The notes below the pieces were generated by a model. That model worked only from the letters and a program-made list of their open reading frames with translations, had not been told where the DNA came from and did not search any database. A stretch of DNA of 64,000 bases from Onthophagus taurus (taxonomy: Eukaryota; Arthropoda; Insecta; Coleoptera; Scarabaeidae): positions 34,348,001-34,412,000 of the forward strand of contig NC_091976.1 in assembly GCF_036711975.1 (NCBI RefSeq). The letters are read 5' to 3'. The position numbers were made by a program, and so were the translations under genes. Below are positions 22,201 to 30,610 of this stretch, piece by piece. Each line of letters opens with the position of its first letter. Positions within the stretch are counted from its first letter, which is position 1.

Positions 22201-25200
22201 AATTATTATTTCTCATTAATAATTAGGACCAAACGTTTATCACATTGAAAATGCCGATAAAGTTATGCACAACGCACCACAACATTCGTTCGGAGCTCGA
22301 GTTAATTTAGAAAAACCTCTAGATACACCTGGTTAGTAATAAATAGCACTAAATTAATTTTTTTTGTAATTAAATTTCTTTAAATCTAGCACCGAATGTA
22401 TATAACGTAGATAAAGCGGATAAAGTTTTACACGAAACCTCACCAATGATTACATTTGGATCGCGATTAAATTTAGCAAAACCATTTGATACACCTGGTT
22501 AGTTATTTTAACCTTTATATAAAATCAGATAATAGAAACATTTCATATTTGTAGCTCCGAATGTATACAAAGTGGAAATAGCCGACAAAGTTTTACACGA
22601 ACACTCACCAATGCACACATTCGGATTGAGGACGAACACCGGAAAACCTCTCGATACACCCGGTTAGTTTCAACTAAAAAGTGACTAAACTAACGCATTT
22701 AAACAACATTTAGCTTACGAACAATTTAATTTGTATAGCTCCAAATGTGTACAAGATAGAGAAAGCGGATAAAATTCTTCACGATTCAGCGCCAAAAATC
22801 TCTTTTGGAGTAAAAACTAATGTTGAAAAACCCAGTGAGACACCTGGTTTGTGTTTAAAAAATATTAACTTTTAATTTTAACACATTCTTATTGCAATTT
22901 ATTTTTTATTACCACAAATCAAAATTTTTCAGCACCAAACGTATACAAGATAGATGTCTCAGATAAATTATTACACGAACACTCACCAATGCACAGCTTC
23001 GGAGCGAGAACCAACTTGGAAAAACCTTTTGATACACCTGGTTAGTTATTTACATTTTATACATTCACTTTTATTATTTTACCTTTTTAACACTAACATC
23101 AATTAATCTTACAACAAAGGTTTAATTTCTTTATGCACAATTTTTTTCCAGCACCGAACGTGTACAATGTTAATAAGGGGGACAAAGTCACGCACGACTC
23201 ATCACCAAAACACAGCTTTGGGATAAGGGTTAATACAGAGAAACCTTTAGATACACCCGGTTAGTTACACAAAAAAAAAACATAACACCACAATTTTTTT
23301 TGGGTATTTTTATTTACTTATAGCCCCTAATATTTACGCTGTTGACAAGGCCGATAAATTATTACACGAAGCGTTACCTCAATACAGTTTTGGGTTAAAA
23401 ACAGAAGGGGAAAAACCTTTAAATACACCTGGTTAGTTATAAAAAATAATACAAAAAATTAACGGGACTTGAATTAAAAAAATATTGTTATGTTATTATT
23501 AATTTAATTTTTTTTATTGTTTTTATTTTAGCTCCTAACGTTTATAATATACCCCCGGTTGTTGGTGATAAAAAGTCAACTCCTGCGTATACAATTTCTG
23601 GGAGACACAAGGAGCAAACTGATGATAGGATAAAAGTGCCTGGTCCTGGAACTTATAACAACGTCGATCCTGAACATTATAAACAACATTCCCCGGCTTA
23701 TACTATAAGCGCCCGTTATAATTTGCCATCGGATTCAAGTAAAAAACCAGGACCTGGAGAATATTGCCCAGAAAAAGTAAATCGCAACAATACTTTCTTA
23801 ACAAAATCGTTTGCAAACATATTTACTAACATTATAATATAGGTTACTTCGCATTTAAGACACGCGCCTAAACATTCTTTCGGAATTAGACATTCTGCGT
23901 ATTTGGGGTCGGAACAATTATGTTTAAGGAAGGATAAAATAAATTATTTGCTTTAAAAAACTAATAAATAAAAAAAAATAGGTGAAGAAATTGCAACGAG
24001 GAAATTTTAATCTAAAACATAATTTTTGTAATTATAATATATTAATTGATTAAAGAGGATTGGTTATTCTTTAATGATTAAAATCCAAATACATGAAATT
24101 CCTCTTGATTTTGTATTTATTTTATTGTTAAGTCATTTAACGTTTCGAACTATTTACATAGTTCATCATCAGAAATCACTATAAAAAAGAAATTTAAAAA
24201 GCAACGTCGACGAAATTATCTCCTTTATGGAAATCGTTAAAACAAATTGAACGTACAACGCATAGATTATTACAAAAACAGAAAACAAAAAGAAAAACAA
24301 AAAGGAAAACAAAAACAAAAATGTACCTTTGTCGAGTATCCCTATTGATTAATTTATCAATTCTATCGGTAAATTGTGTATATTTCCATGATCTTACAAT
24401 TTTATAAATTTTTCAAATTACAAAACATTTCAACGTGTTCGTATGGACTTAGCGACTATAAGAAGGAATATCGTGACGGAACCAGTTTTTCTTTAACAAT
24501 GTGTTCTACGGAAATCAATACAATTCAATTCAAATTACAAATTTAAAATTTACCAATATCTAAAATTACAATTAATTAGTAACTAATCATATATCTAATT
24601 TGTTTATTATGCCTGCATAATAACTACCTATATTTCCTGAATCTGATTTAAAATTAACTGACCTGTTAATGTTTTTGGTGATATAGATAGCTTCAATATT
24701 CTTTCTGTTGAATGTATCTCCTTCAGTGGTCAACACTTTAGGCGTATCAAAGTTAAATTTATGACGATTCTTGATTGCATGTTGGCAAAGGGCTGTTTTA
24801 TTAATAATTTTGTGTTGATTAGTATCGTATTTATGCTGTTTTATACGATTATGTAATTGTTGTTTACTTTCACCTATATACACCTTATTACAGTTATTAC
24901 ATTCTAATTGGTATATGGTATTAATTCTGTCCGTCTTATCTATTTTGTCTTTCATATTACTCAAAATATTGGTTAATTTATTATTGTTATATTGTGCTAA
25001 TTTGATTTCTTGAAATTCATATTTCTTAAAAATAGCTTTAATTTTATTGGTTATTGTCGGGATATATTTGATTTTATAGAATTTACTTATTTTATCTCTA
25101 TCTGCAACACTCCGTACGTCTAATTCATTCGAATCATTCTGATATAAAGTTTCCGTATGTGGTAAGTAATCTGTGATCTTTGTTTGAGTTTGGGTTACAC

Positions 25201-27091
25201 CCTTATTCTTGTTGTCAATACTTGCATTATTATGTTTGCTTGGTCTCATTTTTGCAATAATCTGATCTCCATTTAAGTTTGATCTTTGTTCAACATTAGC
25301 AATATTGCTCTGTTGTGTGTTTATAGGTATTGATTGTTTGACTTTATTATAATTATTGTACCAAATATTATTAATTAATGTTCTTGGGTATGCATTTTCT
25401 AAAAGGATATTATATATTTTGGTCTTTATTTCTTTCATGTATATATCATCAGTTAAAATAATAGCTCGACGGATTAAATTATTAATAGTATTTATTATCT
25501 TAATACAATCTTACACAATAAGATATACACATCTTGGTATAAAAAAGACATCAGTAGCAATAGAACTCTTCATTATTTAAGTAATCATCCAAGAACTCAG
25601 ATAATAAATACTATTAATAATTTAATCCGTCGAGCTATTATTTTAACTGATGATATATACATGAAAGAAATAAAGACCAAAATATATAATATCCTTTTAG
25701 AAAATGCATACCCAAGAACATTAATTAATAATATTTGGTACAATAATTATAATAAAGTCAAACAATCAATACCTATAAACACACAACAGAGCAATATTGC
25801 TAATGTTGAACAAAGATCAAACTTAAATGGAGATCAGATTATTGCAAAAATGAGACCAAGCAAACATAATAATGCAAGTATTGACAACAAGAATAAGGGT
25901 GTAACCCAAACTCAAACAAAGATCACAGATTACTTACCACATACGGAAACTTTATATCAGAATGATTCGAATGAATTAGACGTACGGAGTGTTGCAGATA
26001 GAGATAAAATAAGTAAATTCTATAAAATCAAATATATCCCGACAATAACCAATAAAATTAAAGCTATTTTTAAGAAATATGAATTTCAAGAAATCAAATT
26101 AGCACAATATAACAATAATAAATTAACCAATATTTTGAGTAATATGAAAGACAAAATAGATAAGACGGACAGAATTAATACCATATACCAATTAGAATGT
26201 AATAACTGTAATAAGGTGTATATAGGTGAAAGTAAACAACAATTACATAATCGTATAAAACAGCATAAATACGATACTAATCAACACAAAATTATTAATA
26301 AAACAGCCCTTTGCCAACATGCAATCAAGAATCGTCATAAATTTAACTTTGATACGCCTAAAGTGTTGACCACTGAAGGAGATACATTCAACAGAAAGAA
26401 TATTGAAGCTATCTATATCACCAAAAACATTAACAGGTCAGTTAATTTTAAATCAGATTCAGGAAATATAGGTAGTTATTATGCAGGCATAATAAACAAA
26501 TTAGATATATGATTAGTTACTAATTAATTGTAATTTTAGATATTGGTAAATTTTAAATTTGTAATTTGAATTGAATTGTATTGATTTCCGTAGAACACAT
26601 TGTTAAAGAAAAACTGGTTCCGTCACGATATTCCTTCTTATAGTCGCTAAGTCCATACGAACACGTTGAAATGTTTTGTAATTTGAAAAATTTATAAAAT
26701 TGTAAGATCATGGAAATATACACAATTTACCGATAGAATTGATAAATTAATCAATAGGGATACTCGACAAAGGTACATTTTTGTTTTTGTTTTCCTTTTT
26801 GTTTTTCTTTTTGTTTTCTGTTTTTGTAATAATCTATGCGTTGTACGTTCAATTTGTTTTAACGATTTCCATAAAGGAGATAATTTCGTCGACGTTGCTT
26901 TTTAAATTTCTTTTTTATAGTGATTTCTGATGATGAACTATGTAAATAGTTCGAAACGTTAAATGACTTAACAATAAAATAAATACAAAATCAAGAGGAA
27001 TTTCATAATTTTTGTTTTTTAGGTTATTTTAGATTTGCCGCCAGCACATACTTTTGGAATAAAACACTCCCCGTTTTCTGAACATTACTAA
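19267..27091 (+). CDS. Sperm-tail PG-rich repeat protein (ODF3/STPG/CIMAP-like), multi-exon
   Basis: Exons read from splice sites and frame are 19267-19375, 19499-19804, 19869-19970, 22073-22168, 22227-22331, 22390-22497, 22555-22662, 22739-22846, 22933-23040, 23152-23259, 23324-23431 and 23532-23776. They are followed by one of two last exons, 23843-23956 or 27023-27091. The start reads MGGFQQRPWTPTKRRGPIAA, then GPGPAAVSLPTYIGK; later motifs are GPGPGQY, APGDYDP, PGPGTYN and PGPGEY. The central exons each encode one repeat of the form APNVY-x-DKADKLLHE-SP-x-SFG-x-R-N-x-EKP-DTPG, and each splits the same Gly/Ala codon. Known: PG-rich repeat proteins are inner-microtubule or outer-dense-fibre parts of sperm flagella and cilia, so testis expression is expected. 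Intron 3 holds two DNA transposons and the last intron holds a Penelope palindrome. I could not place the 5' leader. Confidence 0.88.
19997..20190. mobile_element. 194-bp TA-flanked MITE
   Basis: Inverted ends share AAAAAGTCAG and CCTACGTTTC words (left through about 20060, right from about 20135). TA lies on each side, at 19995-19996 and 20191-20192. The right-hand TA is also the left TA of the next transposon, so the two inserted back to back. Confidence 0.7.
20193..22033. mobile_element. Mariner-like DNA transposon with long, internally deleted inverted repeats
   Basis: Ends are CAGGGTGTCCCGTTAAGCGT and its complement, flanked by TA at 20191-20192 and 22034-22035. The left repeat runs to about 20830 and the right from about 21660. 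The right arm lacks about 270 bp present in the left (between GGCCTTACCGTT and the TTTTAATATCTCC block), so the arms are now asymmetric. The core is a decayed transposase on the minus strand. It lies in intron 3 of the PG-rich gene. Confidence 0.8.
20830..21660 (-). pseudogene. Decayed mariner-like transposase core
   Basis: On the minus strand near 21200-21260 the reading VNLHNMHSWFEQNPH is visible. It matches the block after the first catalytic Asp in this transposase group (compare VFNWRNSHAWETENP in the intact element at 57.8-58.9 kb). Upstream, GKLAT/ENWQRVAHS resembles the linker after the first helix-turn-helix. Stops and frameshifts are frequent, and the second and third catalytic Asp were not found. 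Plus-strand open frames here are antisense noise. Confidence 0.5.
23843..23956 (+). other. Alternative last exon A of the PG-rich gene
   Basis: It follows exon 12 after a 66-bp intron (donor AAA|GTAAAT, acceptor TATAATATAG). It adds 37 residues including HAPKHSFGIRHSAY and stops at TAA 23954-23956. A poly(A) signal (CTAATAAATAAA) follows near 23962, so this exon can end a transcript before the Penelope palindrome. Confidence 0.7.
24127..24172 (-). ncRNA. Hammerhead-ribozyme-like motif, left Penelope copy
   Basis: Read on the minus strand: CTGATGA (24166-24172), then a 6-bp stem GAACTA/TAGTTC with a 6-nt loop, then GAAA (24143-24146), then GTTAA/TTAAC as a possible helix III. Penelope elements are known to carry hammerhead motifs. 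Caveats: one extra base between CTGATGA and helix II, and no U-H directly after helix III, so activity is doubtful. Confidence 0.5.
24587..25438 (-). CDS. Penelope-like ORF, GIY-YIG endonuclease domain (left copy)
   Basis: This is a 283-residue frame. The N-terminal part is the end of the RT/linker (IKTKIYNILLENAYPRTLIN). A Lys/Asn/Gln-rich linker follows, then RDKISKFYKIKYIPTITNKI. The GIY-YIG nuclease spans about residues 175-270: a degenerate INTIYQLECNNC, then CNKVYIGESKQQLHNRIKQH, ALCQHAIKNRHKFNFD and NRKNIEAIYI (catalytic Glu region). Penelope proteins join RT and GIY-YIG for target-primed insertion. Here the RT catalytic part is missing, so the copy cannot move alone. The first Met is only the first in the fragment; the true protein is longer. 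Confidence 0.85.
   Translation of the reverse strand: MKEIKTKIYNILLENAYPRTLINNIWYNNYNKVKQSIPINTQQSNIANVEQRSNLNGDQIIAKMRPSKHNNASIDNKNKGVTQTQTKITDYLPHTETLYQNDSNELDVRSVADRDKISKFYKIKYIPTITNKIKAIFKKYEFQEIKLAQYNNNKLTNILSNMKDKIDKTDRINTIYQLECNNCNKVYIGESKQQLHNRIKQHKYDTNQHKIINKTALCQHAIKNRHKFNFDTPKVLTTEGDTFNRKNIEAIYITKNINRSVNFKSDSGNIGSYYAGIINKLDI
25502..26512 (+). CDS. Penelope-like ORF, GIY-YIG endonuclease domain (right, longer copy)
   Basis: Its translation from Met 25661 is identical to the left copy. The frame is open further upstream through the palindrome centre to 25502, adding WYKKDISSN and SNHPRTQIINTINNLIRRA, conserved at the end of the Penelope RT region. It stops at TGA 26510-26512. The identity of the two ORFs argues for a very recent origin, gene conversion between arms, or an assembly fold-back. 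Confidence 0.85.
   Translation, partial: NTILHNKIYTSWYKKDISSNRTLHYLSNHPRTQIINTINNLIRRAIILTDDIYMKEIKTKIYNILLENAYPRTLINNIWYNNYNKVKQSIPINTQQSNIANVEQRSNLNGDQIIAKMRPSKHNNASIDNKNKGVTQTQTKITDYLPHTETLYQNDSNELDVRSVADRDKISKFYKIKYIPTITNKIKAIFKKYEFQEIKLAQYNNNKLTNILSNMKDKIDKTDRINTIYQLECNNCNKVYIGESKQQLHNRIKQHKYDTNQHKIINKTALCQHAIKNRHKFNFDTPKVLTTEGDTFNRKNIEAIYITKNINRSVNFKSDSGNIGSYYAGIINKLDI
26927..26972 (+). ncRNA. Hammerhead-ribozyme-like motif, right Penelope copy
   Basis: It is the mirror image of the left copy: CTGATGA at 26927-26933, stem GAACTA (26935-26940)/TAGTTC (26947-26952), GAAA at 26953-26956, and GTTAA/TTAAC at 26958-26972. The caveats are the same. It lies after the ORF, in the 3' terminal region where Penelope ribozymes are expected. 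Confidence 0.55.
27023..27091 (+). other. Alternative last exon B of the PG-rich gene, beyond the palindrome
   Basis: Its acceptor TTTTTTAG (27015-27022) starts only 8 bp after the right edge of the Penelope palindrome. It adds VILDLPPAHTFGIKHSPFSE and two more residues, in the same phase as exon A. The block is homologous to exon A (SFGIRHSAY versus TFGIKHSPF), which suggests tandem last-exon duplication. An AATAAA lies near 27200. Confidence 0.65.
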
Positions 27092-27639
27092 ATTTCATAT
27101 AAAAGGGATTAAAATGGAAAATTTGAAACGATAAAAATATAAATTACAACAAAAAAGTAAAAATTAACCCCAAAAAAAAAAAATGGAAATAATAATAATA
27201 ATAAACGAAACGACTCCAAATTAAGGGAGAATTATCGAATTAACAAACTCTTGCCTGGGTGCGAATTAATTTAGTTGCTTCATTTTTTTGTAACGAATAG
27301 CTTGTTTCATTAAGTTTTCCAAATTTTAACTTGTTCGAACTCGTTAATTAGTTTAACTCGACGTTGCGTTCCTTTTTCTGCTCGTTCGCATTTAACCGAT
27401 GCAGTCCTGTTTTATTATTTTTTTTTTATAAAGAAAATACTCGAAATTATTTTGTAGTTTTCTTTAAGCCAACTTCCGTTTTACAAATTAGATGTCGCTG
27501 GTAAGTAAATTTAAACAACTTTTAATAGATGTCGCTATATTTTTAATTAAATCAGTTAAAGAATTGTACAGTGAATTTTATTTAAGATGCAATATACTAA
27601 AATATATTTCCATAGAAACCCAACTTACTTTAAACTAAG
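27092..27639. other. 3' UTR/flank of the PG-rich gene
   Basis: An AATAAT run ending in AATAAA near 27200 is a plausible poly(A) signal. At 27474-27545, TTCCGTTTTACAAATTAGAT...GTAAGTAAATTTAAA...ATAGATGTCGC resembles 33238-33305. The block of mobile DNA at 27.6-33.2 kb is thus bracketed by two diverged copies of the same ~70-bp sequence. Confidence 0.45.
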
Positions 27640-27686
27640 ATTAGAACTAAAACTAGAACTAACACTAGAAGCTTTCGGGTTTTGCC

Positions 27687-27743
27687 GTGCGTCTTTTAAT
27701 AAAAGGTTTGACGTTTCGGATGCCATGTTGCAATCTTCTTCAG
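27687..27743 (-). ncRNA. Hammerhead-like motif of the second Penelope element
   Basis: On the minus strand: CTGAAGA (27737-27743), an imperfect helix II ending GGCATCC, GAAA (27714-27717), and CGTC pairing with GACG as helix III. The base that should be U at the cleavage site (27689) reads C on this strand, so this copy is probably inactive. Confidence 0.5.
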
Positions 27744-27832
27744 AAACTGGTTCGAAATGACGAGATCAAAAAATCGGTAACTATATATAAGTCGGAAAAA
27801 CTAATTAATAATCAGTTAACGCTAATTACAAA

Positions 27833-28933
27833 CTAATTAATAACTAATTGCGTCGCGTCCGGTGTGAGGCGGGAAGAGGTCTTCGTGTTCACCACCATCT
27901 TCCATGTTCTGCTAAGCTCCCAGCCATCCTCTCTGTTGACGTTATTTTTATGTCGGTGAATCTCTATGGCTTCTCTTGTCAGTCTTTGGTAGTATCTGTT
28001 GTCCCTAGCCAGCACCTTTGTTTGTTCGAAGTCTATTCGGTGCCCCTCTGCATGGCAATGTTCCGCAACCGCCGACTGCTGGATCTTCTTCAGCCTTACA
28101 TCCCTCTCATGCTCCTTGATGCGGCACTCGACGTTGCGTCCAGTTTGGCCAACATAAACCTTCCCACAACTACACGATAGTCGATAGACTCCCGCTCCTT
28201 TTAATGGAGTTAGTTTGTCCTTGGCTATCGGGAGTGTGTTCCGAATTTTGCTCACCGTGCCGTACCGCACTACGATGTCGTTCTTCTTGAGGTGCCTAGC
28301 AATTCGTTCCGTTACACCTGAAACATAGGGAAGACAGATAAATCCAAGTGGTTTTGTACTTACCGTGTCCTCTTTCTGCTTTCGCTGCTTGATGGCCTGG
28401 TTGATGTCCCTCGAAGTGTATCCATTCTTCTGCAGCACGCCTCGTAGAAAGTGTTGCTCCTTCTTCAAGTTCTCTCCTTCACATAGTCTCGCTGCTCGCT
28501 GAAATAATGTACGTATCACGGACCTCTTCTGTTGGGGATGATGATGTGAACATGCCTGTAAATACCTGTTGGTATGGGTCTTCTTTCGGTATACACCAAG
28601 TTCTATATCTCCATTTGTCGTCCTGGTGACCAACACATCTAGGAAAGGTAGTTTTTTGGCAGTTTCTGTTTCCATGGTGAACTTAATCATAGGATGTTGA
28701 GAGTTCAAGTGATCCAAGAACTCTTGGAGCCGTTTTTGACCATGTTGCCATATCACAAACGTGTTATCCACATATCGGAGCCATAGTTTTGGTTTCCACT
28801 GGCTCTTCTTCAAAGCGTCCTCTTCGAATAATTCCACGTAGAAATTAGCTATAACTGGCGATAGTGGAGATCCCATGGCTGCCCCTTCGAACTGCTCGTA
28901 AAATTCTCCTTTCCAGCTGAAATACGTCCACTT
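27833..28933 (-). CDS. Penelope-like reverse transcriptase/GIY-YIG ORF, partial
   Basis: The frame is open from the truncation point. It reads FEGAAMGSPLSPVIANFYVE (RT motif), LWLRYVDNTFVIWQHG (catalytic box) and KLPFLDVLVTR. After a linker (RGVLQKNGYT, LPYVSGVTERIARHL, LKGAGVYRLSCSCGKVYVG) comes the GIY-YIG nuclease ending near REAIEIHRHKNNVNREDGWE. The usual RT box in the family is YVDD; here it is YVDN, a loss of the second catalytic Asp that should disable DNA synthesis. RT motifs upstream of GSPLSP are missing. Otherwise the frame has no stop for about 365 codons, so the loss looks recent. Stop at 27833-27835. Confidence 0.88.
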   Translation of the reverse strand, partial: KWTYFSWKGEFYEQFEGAAMGSPLSPVIANFYVELFEEDALKKSQWKPKLWLRYVDNTFVIWQHGQKRLQEFLDHLNSQHPMIKFTMETETAKKLPFLDVLVTRTTNGDIELGVYRKKTHTNRYLQACSHHHPQQKRSVIRTLFQRAARLCEGENLKKEQHFLRGVLQKNGYTSRDINQAIKQRKQKEDTVSTKPLGFICLPYVSGVTERIARHLKKNDIVVRYGTVSKIRNTLPIAKDKLTPLKGAGVYRLSCSCGKVYVGQTGRNVECRIKEHERDVRLKKIQQSAVAEHCHAEGHRIDFEQTKVLARDNRYYQRLTREAIEIHRHKNNVNREDGWELSRTWKMVVNTKTSSRLTPDATQLVIN

Positions 28934-28938
28934 ACTTT

Positions 28939-29204
28939 TTACTTATTATTGTATTTATTTTCGTTTGTTATCGTCAACACTAAACATACAAATTAACATT
29001 GAAGTTATGAGTGTATTTATTTCAAAATATAATAAAGAAATACAATAATGACACGAAACTGTCGAATTGTCAATAACCTAACCTTCAAATTCAAAATCAA
29101 AATTCAAAATTGCCTGTGTGTGAACCTTCCTCGCATTCATCCAATCACGTGCAAGGTCAATCTGGTGACAAATTTAAAATACTCCTCCTGGTTTAAAAAC
29201 AGAG
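28939..29204. mobile_element. Truncated copy of the TACTCTG-ended MITE
   Basis: It is nearly identical to 32603-32877. It keeps the right terminus (TCCTCCTGGTTTAAAAACAG, then AG) but lacks the left about 120 bp. The 122-bp satellite starts immediately after its right end. Confidence 0.75.
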
Positions 29205-29206
29205 TA

Positions 29207-30610
29207 TAATTGCCAAAGAAAACTTCAAGGTATAATTAATGTTTGTAAACAAAACTAACCTTACCTAACATTCCTTCACGCTATAATTGACATTACAAAA
29301 GAAAACTTCACGCTATAATTGCCATTACTAATTGCCAAAGAAAACTTCATGGTATAATTAATGTTTGTAAACAAAACTAACCTTACCTCACATTCCTTCA
29401 CGCTATAATTGACATTACAAAAGAAAACTTCACGCTATAATTGCCATTACTAATTGCCAAAGAAAACTTCATGGTATAATTAATGTTTGTAAACAAAACT
29501 AACCTTACCTCACATTCCTTCACGCTATAATTGACATTACAAAAGAAAACTTCACGCTATAATTGCCATTACTAATTGCCAAAGAATACTTCATGGTATA
29601 ATTAATGTTTGTAAACAAAACTAACCTTACCTCACATTCCTTCACGCTATAATTGACATTACAAAAGAAAACTTCACGCTATAATTGCCATTACTAATTG
29701 CCAAAGAAAACTTCATGGTATAATTAATGTTTGTAAACAAAACTAACCTTACCTCACATTCCTTCACGCTATAATTGACATTACAAAAGAAAGCTTCACG
29801 CTATAATTGCCATTACTAATTGCCAAAGAAAACTTCATGGTATAATTAATGTTTGTAAACAAAACTAACCTTACCTCACATTCCTTCACGCTATAATTGA
29901 CATTACAAAAGAAAACTTCACGCTATAATTGCCATTACTAATTGCCAAAGAATACTTCATGGTATAATTAATGTTTGTAAACAAAACTAACCTTACCTCA
30001 CATTCCTTCACGCTATAATTGACATTACAAAAGAAAACTTCACGCTATAATTGCCATTACTAATTGCCAAAGAAAACTTCATGGTATAATTAATGTTTGT
30101 AAACAAAACTAACCTTACCTAACATTCCTTCACGCTATAATTGACATTACAAAAGAAAACTTCACGCTATAATTGCCATTACTAATTGCCAAAGAAAACT
30201 TCATGGTATAATTAATGTTTGTAAACAAAACTAACCTTACCTCACATTCCTTCACGCTATAATTGACATTACAAAAGAAAACTTCACGCTATAATTGCCA
30301 TTACTAATTGCCAAAGAAAACTTCATGGTATAATTAATGTTTGTAAACAAAACTAACCTTACCTCACATTCCTTCACGCTATAATTGACATTACAAAAGA
30401 AAGCTTCACGCTATAATTGCCATTACTAATTGCCAAAGAAAACTTCATGGTATAATTAATGTTTGTAAACAAAACTAACCTTACCGAACATTCCTTCTCG
30501 CTATAATTGACATTACAAAAGAAAACTTCACGCTATAATTGCCATTACTAATTGCCAAAGAATACTTCATGGTATAATTAATGTTTGTAAACAAAACTAA
30601 CCTTACCTAA
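29207..30610. repeat. 122-bp tandem satellite, about 11.5 copies
   Basis: The word ATTGCCAAAGAAAACTTCAT recurs every 122 bp (for example 29331, 29453, 29575). Units are almost identical, differing by single bases (TCAAGG/TCATGG, ACCTAAC/ACCTCAC, AAAACTTC/AATACTTC). Each unit holds three diverged ~40-bp subunits around ACTTCACGCTATAATTG. The variants recur in a longer order; for example AAAGAATACTTC appears in units near 29.58, 29.95 and 30.56 kb. The array begins against a MITE end and finishes at the Gypsy 5' boundary. Confidence 0.92.

Larger units (their letters stand above)
24093..27006. mobile_element. Head-to-head pair of Penelope-like elements forming a 2.9-kb palindrome
   Basis: The left arm 24093-25500 and right arm 25599-27006 (1,408 bp each) are inverted copies. 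Positions sum to 51,099 at both the outer and inner edges, so there is no net indel, and the two ORFs have identical translations. The 98-bp centre (25501-25598) reads in frame with the right copy (NKIYTSWYKKDISSN, then SNHPRTQIIN), which is Penelope-type RT C-terminal sequence. The right copy is therefore the longer one, and the left is an inverted copy of its 3' part. Both are 5'-truncated. The pair occupies the last intron of the PG-rich gene. Penelope elements are known to leave truncated, tandem or inverted copies; a long-read fold-back artefact must also be considered. Confidence 0.88.
27640..28938 (-). mobile_element. Second Penelope-like element, 5'-truncated
   Basis: On the minus strand the RT/GIY-YIG ORF is followed by a short 3' region with the hammerhead-like motif and TAGAACTA words. 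The 5' end is cut at about 28.93 kb, where it abuts a truncated MITE (ACTTACTTTTTACTTATTAT). Its sequence is quite different from the palindrome copies, so two Penelope families are present. Confidence 0.85.

Noticed and set aside
29207..30610. Regular repeats suggesting a CRISPR array
   Set aside because: The repeat is 122 bp with no unique spacers; the genome is eukaryotic. It is a satellite.
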